In this document: one piece after another, positions 51,328-60,152 of the stretch
Position numbering within the stretch: position 1 is the stretch's first letter
Layout of the letters: the number at the start of each line of letters is the position of its first letter
Made by a program: the position numbers and the translations under genes
Assembly: GCA_041396585.1 (NCBI GenBank)
Contig: JAWKYG010000002.1
Span: 310,001-374,000 of the forward strand
From: JAUIAI01 sp041396585
GTDB lineage: Bacteria > Pseudomonadota > Gammaproteobacteria > Burkholderiales > Burkholderiaceae_E
Direction: 5' to 3'
Length of the DNA: 64,000 bases
Notes under the pieces: generated by a model
Databases searched by the model: none
Seen by the model: only the letters and a program-made list of their open reading frames with translations
What the model was told of the DNA's origin: nothing

Positions 51328-51545
51328 CCCTGGTCCGCGAAGTTCGCGGAGCGGCCAGCTTTCGTGGCTTCAATGCCCGTGACCTGGCGCGCGAACCCGC
51401 CCACGACGGTCTGCCGCCGGTCTCGGCCGAGCGGCTGACTGCGGCCGGTCTGCGTGAACGCTTCGCGTCTCCTGCAACGCCCTGGCTACCGGAGATCGTC
51501 AGCGACCGCGACCCCGCCAGCACCGATGCCGCACGCCATGCGGCG

Positions 51546-52043
51546 GTGCTGTTGCCGCTGGTCGAGATCGACGGCGCCGGCCATCTGCTGCTGACCACCC
51601 GCCCGACGCATCTTCGCTCCCACTCAGGCCAGATTGCGCTGCCGGGTGGGCGCGTCGAATCTCATGATGCGCATCGGGTGGCCACGGCGCTGCGCGAGTC
51701 CCAGGAAGAGATCGGGCTCGTGCCCCAGGCGGTCGAAGTGCTGGGGGAAATGCCCGAGTATCAAACCGCCTCGGGCTTCGCCGTCACGCCGGTGATCGGC
51801 TGGCTGCATGAACTGCCCGAACTCAGCCCCGATCCGTCCGAGGTCGACGAGATCTTCTTCGTGCCGCTCGGATTCCTGATGGATCCGGGCAATCACCAGC
51901 GCCTGCGCATGCCGGCATCGGTCGGCGAGCGGGCGGTCTATGCCATGCCCTGGCGGGCGCCGGGATCGCAGGTCGAATATTTCATCTGGGGCGTGACCGC
52001 CGCGATCCTGCGCAACTTCTACCACTTTTTGCGCAGCCCCTGA
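51546..52043 (+). CDS. NUDIX hydrolase, CoA pyrophosphatase type (start uncertain)
   Basis: This is a NudL/YeaB-like NUDIX hydrolase that would cut CoA or acyl-CoA at the pyrophosphate. The NUDIX box is GGRVESHDAHRVATALRESQEEIGL, preceded by LLTTRPTHLRSHSGQIALP, which is typical of this branch, and followed by FAVTPVIGWL. The listed GTG at 51546 is only the first legal start codon; the frame is open back to about 51327, just after rplS. The upstream codons (for example DRDPASTDAARHAAVLLPLV) look like real protein, so the natural start may have been lost to a small indel. The full gene would be ~235 residues. Confidence 0.8.
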   Translation: MLLPLVEIDGAGHLLLTTRPTHLRSHSGQIALPGGRVESHDAHRVATALRESQEEIGLVPQAVEVLGEMPEYQTASGFAVTPVIGWLHELPELSPDPSEVDEIFFVPLGFLMDPGNHQRLRMPASVGERAVYAMPWRAPGSQVEYFIWGVTAAILRNFYHFLRSP

Positions 52044-52121
52044 CGCCGTGCCGCCGCTGGCCTGATACGCTCGGGATACGTTGGCGGCGCGACACCGGCC
52101 CGTGGCCGGCGGGCATCGGTG

Positions 52122-53042
52122 TCAGGCCGCGGATTGGCGCATGTCCAGGTACAGGCGCAGGCGTAGCGGATCGATCAGCCCGGCCTGGGCCGCGGCCTGG
52201 ATCGCGCATCCCGGCTCGCGCAGATGGTGGCAGTTGTGGAAGCGGCACTGGCCCAGATAGGGCGCGATATCGACGAAGCCGTGATCGCGCTCGCTGCCCG
52301 ACAGGTGCGCCAGCCCGAACTGCTGAAAACCCGGGGTGTCGATCAGCGTGCTGCGATCGTCGAGCTCGAACAGGCAGCTCGCGGTGGTGGTGTGGCGTCC
52401 TGCGCCCAGCGCCGCCGAGATCTCACCGACCCGCTGTGCCGCCGCGGGAATCAACAGATTCAGCAGGCTCGATTTGCCCATGCCGGATTCGCCCATCAGC
52501 ACAGTTCGGCGGCCGTGCAGGGCCTGCGCGAGCCGCTCACGCGTGGCCTGCGGTTCGGCGATGACGCTCGTGCTCAGAACCGACTCGCCGAGTGCGCGCA
52601 GCACGTCAAGACGGGGCCGGATCGCATCGAATCCGGGGTGGTCGGCCTTGTTGGCCACGATCAGCGTCTGTACCCCTGCATGATGAACGGCGATCATCAC
52701 GCGCAAGAGGATGTCCTCGGCAAAGCGCGGCGAAGGGCCGATCAGGATTACCGCCTGATCGACATTGGCCGCCAGCATCTTGCGGCGGTGCTCGACGCTG
52801 CGTTCGATCAGCGAATCGCGTGGCGCGATGGATTCGATCACCCGTTGATCCGCGGCTGCATCATGGGTCAGCACGCGGTCACCGACAGCGACCTCCATCG
52901 CGCGGCCCCGAATCAGCGCCTGCCAGCGCGAACCGTCGGGCCGACGCACCAGCGCACGGCGACCGAAGGCGGCGACCACCACACCCGGCTCGGCGGTGCT
53001 CACGAGCGCTTCAAGCCGCTGCGGCCAGCAAACGACCGACAC
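52122..53042 (-). CDS. rsgA: Ribosome small subunit-dependent GTPase RsgA
   Basis: RsgA is a late 30S assembly factor with a circularly permuted GTPase domain. The order seen is G4 (VANKAD), then G1 (GESGMGKSSLLN), then G3 (DTPGF), after an N-terminal OB fold (GVVVAAFGRRALV). The C-terminal zinc finger is CRFHNCHHLREPGC. The GTG at 53042 makes a 32-base overlap with the protease gene; a GTG at 53003 would give a 7-base gap and a more usual start. Confidence 0.93.
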   Translation of the reverse strand: MSVVCWPQRLEALVSTAEPGVVVAAFGRRALVRRPDGSRWQALIRGRAMEVAVGDRVLTHDAAADQRVIESIAPRDSLIERSVEHRRKMLAANVDQAVILIGPSPRFAEDILLRVMIAVHHAGVQTLIVANKADHPGFDAIRPRLDVLRALGESVLSTSVIAEPQATRERLAQALHGRRTVLMGESGMGKSSLLNLLIPAAAQRVGEISAALGAGRHTTTASCLFELDDRSTLIDTPGFQQFGLAHLSGSERDHGFVDIAPYLGQCRFHNCHHLREPGCAIQAAAQAGLIDPLRLRLYLDMRQSAA

Positions 53043-54273
53043 GGATCGCGGCGGGCGGGTGCGAGTCGTAGAAGGCCGAATGGAGTGGATCCGGGGTCAG
53101 TGTTGCGGCGTTGTCCTGGTAGAGCCTGACCAGCGCGCTCACGAGGTGCCGGGCATCGGTCTGAGCGGCCGCGAATGCATCGGCCTCGAACTCGTCCTTG
53201 CGCGACAGGAACGATGCCAGGGGGCGCAGCGGAAACAGGAACACCGGCACCGCGAGCATGAACAGCAGCAAGGCCGGTGCTTCATGCCCGATCGGGCCGG
53301 GCTGCATGCCCAGGCCTTCATAGAACCAGAGCTGCGTACTGAGCCAGCCCAGCAGGGCCAGCCCCAGAAAGCTGCCCACGAAGCTGTACAGCATGCGCTT
53401 GAGCACATGGCGATGGCGGAAGTGGCCAAGCTCATGGGCCAGGACCGCCTCGATCTGATCGGCGTCAAGACGCGAGATCAGCGTGTCGAAGAAGACGATC
53501 CGCTTGGCGCGTCCGAAACCGGTGAAGTAGGCATTGCCGTGATTCGAGCGCTTGCTGCCGTCCATCACGAACAGACCCTGCGAGCGGAAACCGCAGCGGC
53601 GCAGCAGGCCCTCGACCCGTTCGCGCAGTGGGCCATCGGGCAGGGGTTCGAAGCGATTGAAGCGCGGCGCGATCAGGGTCGGGTATATCAGCAGCAGCAA
53701 GGCATTGAAGGCCACCCAGACCATCCAGACATAGAGCCACCAGAAATCGCCCGAGGCGCGCATCAACCACAACACCAGCATGGCCAGCGGCAGGCCGATG
53801 ATCACGGCGATCAGCGTGCCACGCAGCATATCGGTAATGAACAGCGAGACGCTCATCCGGGAAAAGCCGAAGCGCTTTTCGAGGCCGAACTGACGGTAGG
53901 CATCGAAAGGCAACTCGAGCGCCGACTGGACGAGCGCGACCATGACCAGAAAAAGCAGCTGCGCGCCCAGCGGCGACCCGGGCAGGGCACTCGATGCCAG
54001 CTCGTAGAGCCATTGCAGCGCGCCAAGCAGGGTCAGTGTGATCAGCAGGACCGAGTGCGCGAACAACTCGAGCGTTCCGAATCTGACCCTGGCCACGGTG
54101 TAATCGGCCGCGCGCTGATGGGCGGCGAGATCGATCCGATCGGCAAATGCCTCGGGCACACGGTCACGGTGTCGTCCGACATGCACCACCTGGCGGCGGG
54201 CGAGCCAGAGTCGCATCGCGACACTCAGGCCGAGCGCGGCCACGAAAGACAGTGAAAAGACGAATGAACTCAA
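53011..54273 (-). CDS. M48 family zinc metallopeptidase (Ste24/HtpX-like)
   Basis: This 420-residue integral membrane protease has about six membrane segments, the zinc motif VLAHELGHFRHRH and the third zinc ligand Glu in EFEADAFAA. The FYDSHPP motif near the end is typical of Ste24-like members. It is likely to act in membrane-protein quality control. The gene is divergent from orn and overlaps or abuts rsgA; this grouping is common in betaproteobacteria. Confidence 0.9.
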   Translation of the reverse strand: MSSFVFSLSFVAALGLSVAMRLWLARRQVVHVGRHRDRVPEAFADRIDLAAHQRAADYTVARVRFGTLELFAHSVLLITLTLLGALQWLYELASSALPGSPLGAQLLFLVMVALVQSALELPFDAYRQFGLEKRFGFSRMSVSLFITDMLRGTLIAVIIGLPLAMLVLWLMRASGDFWWLYVWMVWVAFNALLLLIYPTLIAPRFNRFEPLPDGPLRERVEGLLRRCGFRSQGLFVMDGSKRSNHGNAYFTGFGRAKRIVFFDTLISRLDADQIEAVLAHELGHFRHRHVLKRMLYSFVGSFLGLALLGWLSTQLWFYEGLGMQPGPIGHEAPALLLFMLAVPVFLFPLRPLASFLSRKDEFEADAFAAAQTDARHLVSALVRLYQDNAATLTPDPLHSAFYDSHPPAAIRVGRLLAAAA

Positions 54274-54315
54274 GCGCTCACGGGCCTGTGAGAAAATTTC
54301 GGCATGGAAAAAATT

Positions 54316-54921
54316 ATGTCACATGCGACCAGATCGGATCCCTTGAATCTGCTCTGGGTGGACATGGAAATGACCGGCCTCGATCCGGACAACGACCGCA
54401 TCATCGAAATCGCGATCATCGTCACCGATCCCCAGTTGAACATCCTCGCCGAGAGCGAGGCGCTGGCGATCCATCAGTCCGATGCCTGCCTGAGCGCCAT
54501 GGACAACTGGAACACGGCCACTCACGGCAAATCGGGGCTGACCGCGCGCGTGCGTGCCTCCACACTGGACGAAGACGCCGCCACGGCGGCGATGATCGAG
54601 TTCGTTTCGCCCTGGGTGCCGAAGGGGCTTTCACCGATGTGCGGCAACACGATTCATCAGGATCGCCGCTTCATGGCGCGTCATATGCCGCGGCTGGAGG
54701 CATATTTCCACTATCGGAACATCGATGTCAGCACGCTCAAGGAGTTGGGGCGTCGCTGGTGCCCCGAAGTGATCAAGGCGTTTCGCAAGCGCAGCGCGCA
54801 CACTGCACTGGCCGATATCCGCGAGTCGATCGAAGAACTGCGCCACTATCGTGAAAAGATGATGGCCGAAGTGGCCGCGGCACCGCTGTCCGATGTGCCG
54901 GGGGGCGCCGCTGGCGGCTAG
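54316..54921 (+). CDS. orn: Oligoribonuclease
   Basis: Orn degrades 2-5-base RNAs, including pGpG, to nucleotides and is essential in many proteobacteria. The 201-residue product is a DEDDh 3'-5' exonuclease: LLWVDMEMTGLDPD (Asp-Glu), IHQDRRFMARHMP (Asp), and HTALADIRESIEEL (His and Asp). I use the ATG at 54316 (MSHATRSDPLNLLW) because it aligns with E. coli Orn; the ATG at 54304 adds four residues. The short C-terminal Ala/Gly tail is variable. Confidence 0.94.
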   Translation: MSHATRSDPLNLLWVDMEMTGLDPDNDRIIEIAIIVTDPQLNILAESEALAIHQSDACLSAMDNWNTATHGKSGLTARVRASTLDEDAATAAMIEFVSPWVPKGLSPMCGNTIHQDRRFMARHMPRLEAYFHYRNIDVSTLKELGRRWCPEVIKAFRKRSAHTALADIRESIEELRHYREKMMAEVAAAPLSDVPGGAAGG

Positions 54922-54937
54922 CCGACGGCTGCGGGTC

Positions 54938-56731
54938 TCACGGCCGCGTTAGCGGCGCCGGCGCCGGCGCGCTGCGCGCATGGTAAAGGCGGAAGCGCTC
55001 ATCGGCGTTGGGTCGGCGGCGACCTTGCCAGACCAGCGTCCAGCCGGGCTCCTGGGGGGGCGGGTCTTCATAGGAGCGTGCACCATGATCCTGGATCAGC
55101 AGATGCGGGCAGTGCTCGTCATCGCGGCCACCTTCGCCGCCGGCGAATCTCAGTCGTCCAAAGTAGCCCAGGCTCGCTCGTTCGGCCAGGCCTAGCGAGC
55201 GTGTACGAACGCAGCCGTTCTGGGCGCCGATCTGCATCGCCAACGCATGTGCGATGCCACGGTAGGTGTTGCGCTCATTGAACACGGGCAGCCAGATGGT
55301 CATCAGCAGGAACCAGGCCAGGCATAGGCCGCCGGATGACAACACGACGGCTCGCCAGATCATTGGTGGCCGGCGCGAAACGCGCCACTGTACGAGCAGC
55401 ACCCAGGCCGCACTGGCCAGCAGCGCAAGCCCGAGATCCAGCGCGCTCCACTCGGCCAGATAGCCCGGGGTCAACTGGCTGACACTGTAGGCCATCGGGG
55501 GTGGCCAGCCGGTCAGAAAGGCCAGCCAGTAGGCCCAGATTGCAAAGCCGAACAGGCTGAACAGGCTGACCGCGAACCAGTCGATCAGGTTCACCACCGC
55601 TCGTTTGAGGGTCGGCAGGCCGACCGCCGCCAGCAATGCGATCGGCATTGTGGCCGGCAACAGCCAGATTTCGCCAGGCTCGCTGGCGAGCAATCCGAGC
55701 AACAGCAGCGGCGCCGCGCAGGTCAGCGAAACCGCCAGCGCGGGCAGATTGAAGCTGCCTCGCCAGCGCCACAGCGCCCAGAACGCCAGCGGCCAGGCAG
55801 GCCAGTAGAACCACGGGAATGTGCGCAAGAAATATCGCAGGCCTTCGCCATTGGGCAGCCCGACACTGTGCATATTCCATTGCATCCAGTCGCTCAGATG
55901 CAGCAGCGCGGGTTCCTCACCGACAAGGCCGACGAGCACCGGCCAGGCCAGACAGGCGAGCAGCGCGGTTGGGAGCGCACTGCGGCGCAGCGGCGCGGCC
56001 ACCAGATCATATGGCTGGCTTACCCGGGGTAACACGAGGATCGGAACCAGCATCGCCAACGCGATCGCCATACCCTGGGTGGCCAGACCAGCGCCGACCG
56101 CGAGCCCGGCGATCAGACCACCGCGTTGCGGACGCTCCAGCGCCAGGGCCAGCCCATAGAGCAGCATCGCCACCCAGCAGACCATCGCCGCATGCCCGGC
56201 GGTTTCGTGCAGGCGCGCCACCAGACCGAATGTCGCCAACACGATCAGCAGGGCGGAGTCGGCGATCGCGCGCGCGAAATCCTGCGGTTCGGCGCCCGCC
56301 CCGAAGGGGTCGCTTGGCGCGATGCCCGGGCGGCGGGCGAGCCGATAACAGGCATGCCAGATGAAGGCCAAGGTCGCAAACAGGCCCAGCATGGCAGTCA
56401 GGCGCACGGCAAGATGCGGGCCAGGCACTAGCGAAGGATGCACCGATTGCAGCCAGGGGGTCAGCCAGGCCGCGAATCGTGCGCCGGCAGCGGCCAGCGC
56501 ATACGGAAGCGGGCCTTCGTCGATCGTCGGTGCGCCATAGATGTTGGGTGCCAGCCAGTCTTGCAGGCTGCCACCGAACATCGTCGCGGCGATGCCGAAG
56601 CCGGCGGCGTCATCGGCTCGCCAGGGATCGCGGCCGAGAAAGCCGGGAACCACATACAGCAGACACAGGAGCAGGAGCCCCCAACGGGGCAGTTTTCCTG
56701 CCTGCGGGCCCGTGATGATGAATGTGCGCAT
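54938..56731 (-). CDS. GT-C family membrane glycosyltransferase (ArnT/PMT-like)
   Basis: This 597-residue protein has about a dozen membrane helices and the early Asp-Pro-Trp motif (FLGRDPWRADDA) seen in ArnT- and PMT-like GT-C enzymes, followed by APTIDEGPLPYALAA. Such enzymes move sugars from polyprenyl-phosphate donors onto lipid or protein. The family is widespread but uncharacterised in betaproteobacteria, so donor and acceptor are unknown. The soluble C-terminal ~100 residues have several Cys and may be periplasmic. It is convergent with orn. Confidence 0.78.
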   Translation of the reverse strand: MRTFIITGPQAGKLPRWGLLLLCLLYVVPGFLGRDPWRADDAAGFGIAATMFGGSLQDWLAPNIYGAPTIDEGPLPYALAAAGARFAAWLTPWLQSVHPSLVPGPHLAVRLTAMLGLFATLAFIWHACYRLARRPGIAPSDPFGAGAEPQDFARAIADSALLIVLATFGLVARLHETAGHAAMVCWVAMLLYGLALALERPQRGGLIAGLAVGAGLATQGMAIALAMLVPILVLPRVSQPYDLVAAPLRRSALPTALLACLAWPVLVGLVGEEPALLHLSDWMQWNMHSVGLPNGEGLRYFLRTFPWFYWPAWPLAFWALWRWRGSFNLPALAVSLTCAAPLLLLGLLASEPGEIWLLPATMPIALLAAVGLPTLKRAVVNLIDWFAVSLFSLFGFAIWAYWLAFLTGWPPPMAYSVSQLTPGYLAEWSALDLGLALLASAAWVLLVQWRVSRRPPMIWRAVVLSSGGLCLAWFLLMTIWLPVFNERNTYRGIAHALAMQIGAQNGCVRTRSLGLAERASLGYFGRLRFAGGEGGRDDEHCPHLLIQDHGARSYEDPPPQEPGWTLVWQGRRRPNADERFRLYHARSAPAPAPLTRP

Positions 56732-57194
56732 CCGCCGTGGTCAGTGGGTTGCCGGGTTTGACCGGCCGGCGTGGCAATCATCGCCCCATCGAGCCGGCGA
56801 CGGCAGACGCGCGTTCATAGGATGGCGTCGCCGGGCAGGTCGATCCGGTGCGATTCATCCTGGCGATGTGGGGCGAGCGGGAGCGCGTGCGGTTTCACGA
56901 ATCAATCCGACTGGCGTGTGGCGCCATGATAATGGCGATGGGCGCTGCTCGCAGCGACGACCGAGCGCCCGGCAGTCACCGGTTCGTGGGCGGGCAGAGC
57001 GTGCGCGCAACACGGGCTGTGCGGCAGGGCGCATCCGCGCGAAGCGCGCAAGCCTACCGCCGGCTCACCTGTGAGCCGGCAGCAAGATGGCTTGGGGGAG
57101 TTGGCCCGGCGAGCGCCATGGCACAGATGCCTGAACCCGTTGATGGCCCGGGTCGGGGCGCTCGCTTCGAGCCGCTTGCCGAATCCTTGAGGGA
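56732..57194. other. 463-bp gap with two palindromes
   Basis: I see no gene in this gap between rpmE and the glycosyltransferase gene, which is the next gene downstream on the minus strand. It holds CGCCAT-GATA-ATGGCG (56922-56937), near a minus-strand TATCAT that could be a -10 box for the glycosyltransferase. It also holds a 10-bp perfect inverted repeat GCCGGCTCAC-CT-GTGAGCCGGC (57059-57080), 115 bases downstream of the rpmE stop, which may act as an rpmE terminator or processing site. Confidence 0.5.
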
Positions 57195-57443
57195 TCAGGC
57201 CTTGCGAGCGAACTTCTGGCGGAACTTCTCGACCCGACCGGTTTCGCGCACACGCTGCGACGCCCCGGTGTAGAACGGGTGCGATTCGGAGGTCACCTCG
57301 AGCTTGAACAACGGGTATTCCTTGCCGTCGTCCCAGGTGGTGGTCTCGCGGGTGTGCACGGTGGAGCGCGTCATGAAACGCGAGCCCGTGGTCATATCCT
57401 GGAAAATCACGGGGCGATAGCCGGGGTGAATGCCTTCTTTCAT
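57195..57443 (-). CDS. rpmE2: 50S ribosomal protein L31, type B (zinc-free)
   Basis: The 82-residue product opens MKEGIHPGYRPVIFQD and has SESHPFYTGASQRV, diagnostic of L31. The Cys residues of the zinc-binding form are absent, so this is the type B protein that replaces the zinc form under zinc limitation or serves as the main form. It follows rho on the minus strand. Its leader carries a 7-bp hairpin (57480-57499). Confidence 0.94.
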   Translation of the reverse strand: MKEGIHPGYRPVIFQDMTTGSRFMTRSTVHTRETTTWDDGKEYPLFKLEVTSESHPFYTGASQRVRETGRVEKFRQKFARKA

Positions 57444-57608
57444 GCCTGATCGTCCTGCACGCTCGGTGAGCTCTGGGCAAGCCCGGTCACGCCCGGGCTA
57501 TGAATTCGTGAAAACCGATAATGATAGATCGAAAGCCCCCTCTCGGGCAAACGATCCGGGCCGGCGCCAGGCGCGGCATGCGCCGGTGCGGCCATGCGGC
57601 GCGCGGCC

Positions 57609-58874
57609 TCAGCGCCCGCCGCGGTTCATCATGTCGAAGAATTCCTGGTTGTTCTTGGTCTGGCGCATCTTGTCGAGCATGAACTCCATCGCCTCGAGTT
57701 CGTCCATGTCATGGAGCAGCTTGCGCAGGATCCAGATCTTCTGCAGCTTGTCGGCCGGCAGAAGCAGCTCTTCGCGGCGCGTGCCCGAGCGGTTGATGTC
57801 GATCGCCGGGTAGACCCGTTTTTCCATCATGCGCCGGTTCAGATGGATCTCCATGTTGCCGGTGCCTTTGAATTCTTCGTAGATGACCTCGTCCATGCGG
57901 CTGCCGGTATCGATCAGCGCAGTGGCGATGATGGTCAGCGAGCCGCCTTCCTCGATGTTGCGCGCCGCACCGAAGAAGCGCTTCGGGCGCTGCAGCGCAT
58001 TGGCATCCACGCCACCGGTGAGCACCTTGCCCGAGGCCGGTACGACGGTGTTATAGGCACGTGCCAGGCGGGTGATCGAATCCAGCAGGATGACGACGTC
58101 TTTCTTGTGTTCGACCAGGCGCTTGGCCTTTTCGATCACCATTTCGGCGACCTGCACATGCCGGGTGGCAGGCTCGTCGAAGGTCGACGAAACCACCTCG
58201 CCGCGCACCGAGCGCTGCATCTCGGTGACTTCCTCCGGGCGCTCGTCGATCAACAGCACGATCAGATAGACATCGGGCGCATTGGAGCTGATCGCATGCG
58301 CAATGTGTTGCAGCATGACCGTCTTGCCCGACTTCGGTGGCGCCACGATCAGGCCACGCTGGCCTTTGCCGATCGGTGCCACCATGTCGATGATCCGGCC
58401 GGTGATGTTCTCCTCGGCCTTGATGTCGCGCTCGAGCGGGACCATCTCGTCCGGGTGTAGCGGGGTCAGGTTCTCGAACAGGATCTTGCGCTTGCTCTTG
58501 TCGGGAGGCGCGCCGTTGATGTTGTCGACCTTGACCAGGGCGAAGTAGCGTTCGCCGTCTTTGGGTGTGCGGACCTCACCCTCGATGGTGTCGCCGGTAT
58601 GCAGATTGAAGCGCCGGATCTGCGAGGGCGAGATATAGATGTCATCCGGGCTGGCCAGATACGAGGTTTCCGGCGAGCGCAGGAAGCCGAAACCGTCGGG
58701 CAGCACTTCGAGCACGCCGTCGCCGAAGATGGAATCGCCACTCTTGGCCTTGCGCTTCAAGATTGCGAACATCAACTCCTGCTTGCGCATGCGGTTGGCG
58801 TTCTCGATTTCCAGCTCGGCGGCGAGATCGATCAGTTCAGAGACGTGGTGCGCCTTCAGTTCGGAAAGATGCAT
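57609..58874 (-). CDS. rho: Transcription termination factor Rho
   Basis: Rho is the hexameric RNA helicase that ends unused or untranslated transcripts. The 421-residue product has the N-terminal helical domain (MHLSELKAHHVSEL), the RNA-binding cold-shock-like fold (GFGFLRSPETSYLASPDDIYIS), Walker A VAPPKSGKT, Walker B DVVILLDSITRLARAYN, and the R-loop/Q-loop region ASGKVLTGGVDANALQRPKRFFGAARN. Length is standard. The Walker A has Ser where E. coli has Ala. It sits in the trxA-rho-rpmE cluster after a 404-bp leader region. Confidence 0.97.
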   Translation of the reverse strand: MHLSELKAHHVSELIDLAAELEIENANRMRKQELMFAILKRKAKSGDSIFGDGVLEVLPDGFGFLRSPETSYLASPDDIYISPSQIRRFNLHTGDTIEGEVRTPKDGERYFALVKVDNINGAPPDKSKRKILFENLTPLHPDEMVPLERDIKAEENITGRIIDMVAPIGKGQRGLIVAPPKSGKTVMLQHIAHAISSNAPDVYLIVLLIDERPEEVTEMQRSVRGEVVSSTFDEPATRHVQVAEMVIEKAKRLVEHKKDVVILLDSITRLARAYNTVVPASGKVLTGGVDANALQRPKRFFGAARNIEEGGSLTIIATALIDTGSRMDEVIYEEFKGTGNMEIHLNRRMMEKRVYPAIDINRSGTRREELLLPADKLQKIWILRKLLHDMDELEAMEFMLDKMRQTKNNQEFFDMMNRGGR

Positions 58875-59278
58875 GGGGATCGGGTTTCCTGCCGACGGAC
58901 GCCGGCGGTGACGAGGGTCGATGACAACGGCATTCGGGCCAACGGCAACGGGCCGCTAAACGGGTGGCCGCGAACCATGGGGAAGCCAGGCGTGTCTTGG
59001 GGTTCTGGGAGGAAGCCAGGAGGGAAGTGCGTTCAGGGTGGCGGCAGCAGAAGACGGGGATCACCCGTTGAAGACTGCCGTCCCGGTTGCTTGGTCACGC
59101 ACGGGTGCCCCGACCGGATCCGGATAGGCCCGTGGGTCGATGAAAGCCGACCTTCAGCGGTGCCCGAACCGCGCGGCACTATATCGCGGTTCGAAAAGCC
59201 TGTCCAGCCGAAGTCGCGCCGGCAGGACATCCGCACCGACCACCGGTCATCATGCCGGGGGGGCGGTGCTCGAAAGAT
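58875..59278 (-). promoter_or_regulatory. Long gap/leader upstream of rho
   Basis: This 404-bp region between trxA and rho holds no gene. In other bacteria rho is autoregulated by attenuation in its leader, and a long untranslated leader here fits that. I can see several GC-rich short inverted repeats but no clear promoter box or rut pattern by eye. Confidence 0.4.
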
Positions 59279-59599
59279 TCAGAGGTGGCTGTCCAGGAAC
59301 AGGGTGAGCTGCGACTTGGACAGCGCGCCGACCCGTTGCTCGACTTCCTGGCCGTTCTTGAACAGTTTCAGCGTCGGGATGCCGCGGATGCCGTGCTTGG
59401 CGGCGGTTTCGCGATTGTCGTCCACATTGAGCTTGACGATCTCGACCCGGCCTTCGTAGTCGGTGGCGACCTCCTCGAGGATGGGCGCCACCATTTTGCA
59501 CGGGCCGCACCATTCGGCCCAGTAATCGACCAGCACCAGCTTGTCAGACTTGAGGACGTCTTGGTCGAAGGAGGCGTCGGATACGGATTTCAAGGCCAT
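59279..59599 (-). CDS. trxA: Thioredoxin 1
   Basis: This 106-residue thioredoxin has the active site WAEWCGPCKMVAP, the conserved VDDNRETAAKHGIRGIPTL with the cis-Pro, and FKNGQEVEQRVGA near the end. It is the general cytoplasmic disulfide reductant. The gene lies upstream of rho, as in many proteobacteria. Confidence 0.97.
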   Translation of the reverse strand: MALKSVSDASFDQDVLKSDKLVLVDYWAEWCGPCKMVAPILEEVATDYEGRVEIVKLNVDDNRETAAKHGIRGIPTLKLFKNGQEVEQRVGALSKSQLTLFLDSHL

Positions 59600-59750
59600 G
59601 GCACGATCTCGAAGAGGGATGAATACCCACCAAGTATTGCATAGACGACCCTGGTTTCCGCAGGCAACCCTGCCTGTTCCGGTTGCAATCGCGGCGGCCG
59701 CGAACCGTGGTGCATGCCAGGGCCGGGTCCGTCGCCCGGTCGCGGCCTGA

Positions 59751-59756
59751 TAGAAT
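59751..59756 (+). promoter_or_regulatory. -10 box of the 4.5S RNA gene
   Basis: TAGAAT ends 6 bases before the predicted first base of the 4.5S RNA (59763), the right distance for its promoter. A -35 match is weak. Confidence 0.6.
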
Positions 59757-59762
59757 CGTCGC

Positions 59763-59860
59763 GGGCGGGCCCCTCCGCATTGTTACGTGGCGAACCTGGT
59801 CAGGTCCGGAAGGAAGCAGCCACAGTCATGGCTGACAAGTGCCGGAGTCCCGGCTCGCCC
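59763..59860 (+). ncRNA. ffs: 4.5S signal recognition particle RNA
   Basis: The SRP RNA apical hairpin is present: GGTCAGGTCCGGAAGGAAGC, with the GGAA tetraloop and the asymmetric loop that bind Ffh. The ends pair (GGGCGGGCC at 59763-59771 with GGCTCGCCC at 59852-59860), giving about 98 nucleotides, the bacterial short type. It lies upstream of dnaX, as expected for ffs-dnaX-ybaB-recR. Confidence 0.93.
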
Positions 59861-60152
59861 ACTGCCTCGTCCGCGCCCGGACCCGATCTCCCAACCGCTA
59901 CGATCCAAACATCGGTCGCCGCGCATTGCGCGAATCCAGCCTGCACATGGAGCGCGCGAGTGAGCGTTCGGTGGTTTCCGGATCTGAACCCAAGGACTCA
60001 GCAGGCAGTCAGCCCGTGCCCGACATCGACGACAGCCCCCGCATTGCGAAGCGCGCCAGGCCGGCGCGCCGGCTCGTCGTGAGTGTCCGGCGGCTGGCGC
60101 CGGTCGCCGCGACAAGCCCGGCCCCTGGCGCTGTCAAGGGTGTCATGCCGGC
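59861..60152 (+). other. Gap between 4.5S RNA and dnaX; possible small ORF
   Basis: A frame open across this 292-bp gap ends at 60156 with a stop overlapping the dnaX ATG (ATGA). Its best start (ATG 59947, MERASERSVVSGSEP) would give a 69-residue Arg-rich peptide of no known family. It may be a coupled leader peptide or chance; I would not call it a gene without conservation. Confidence 0.25.
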
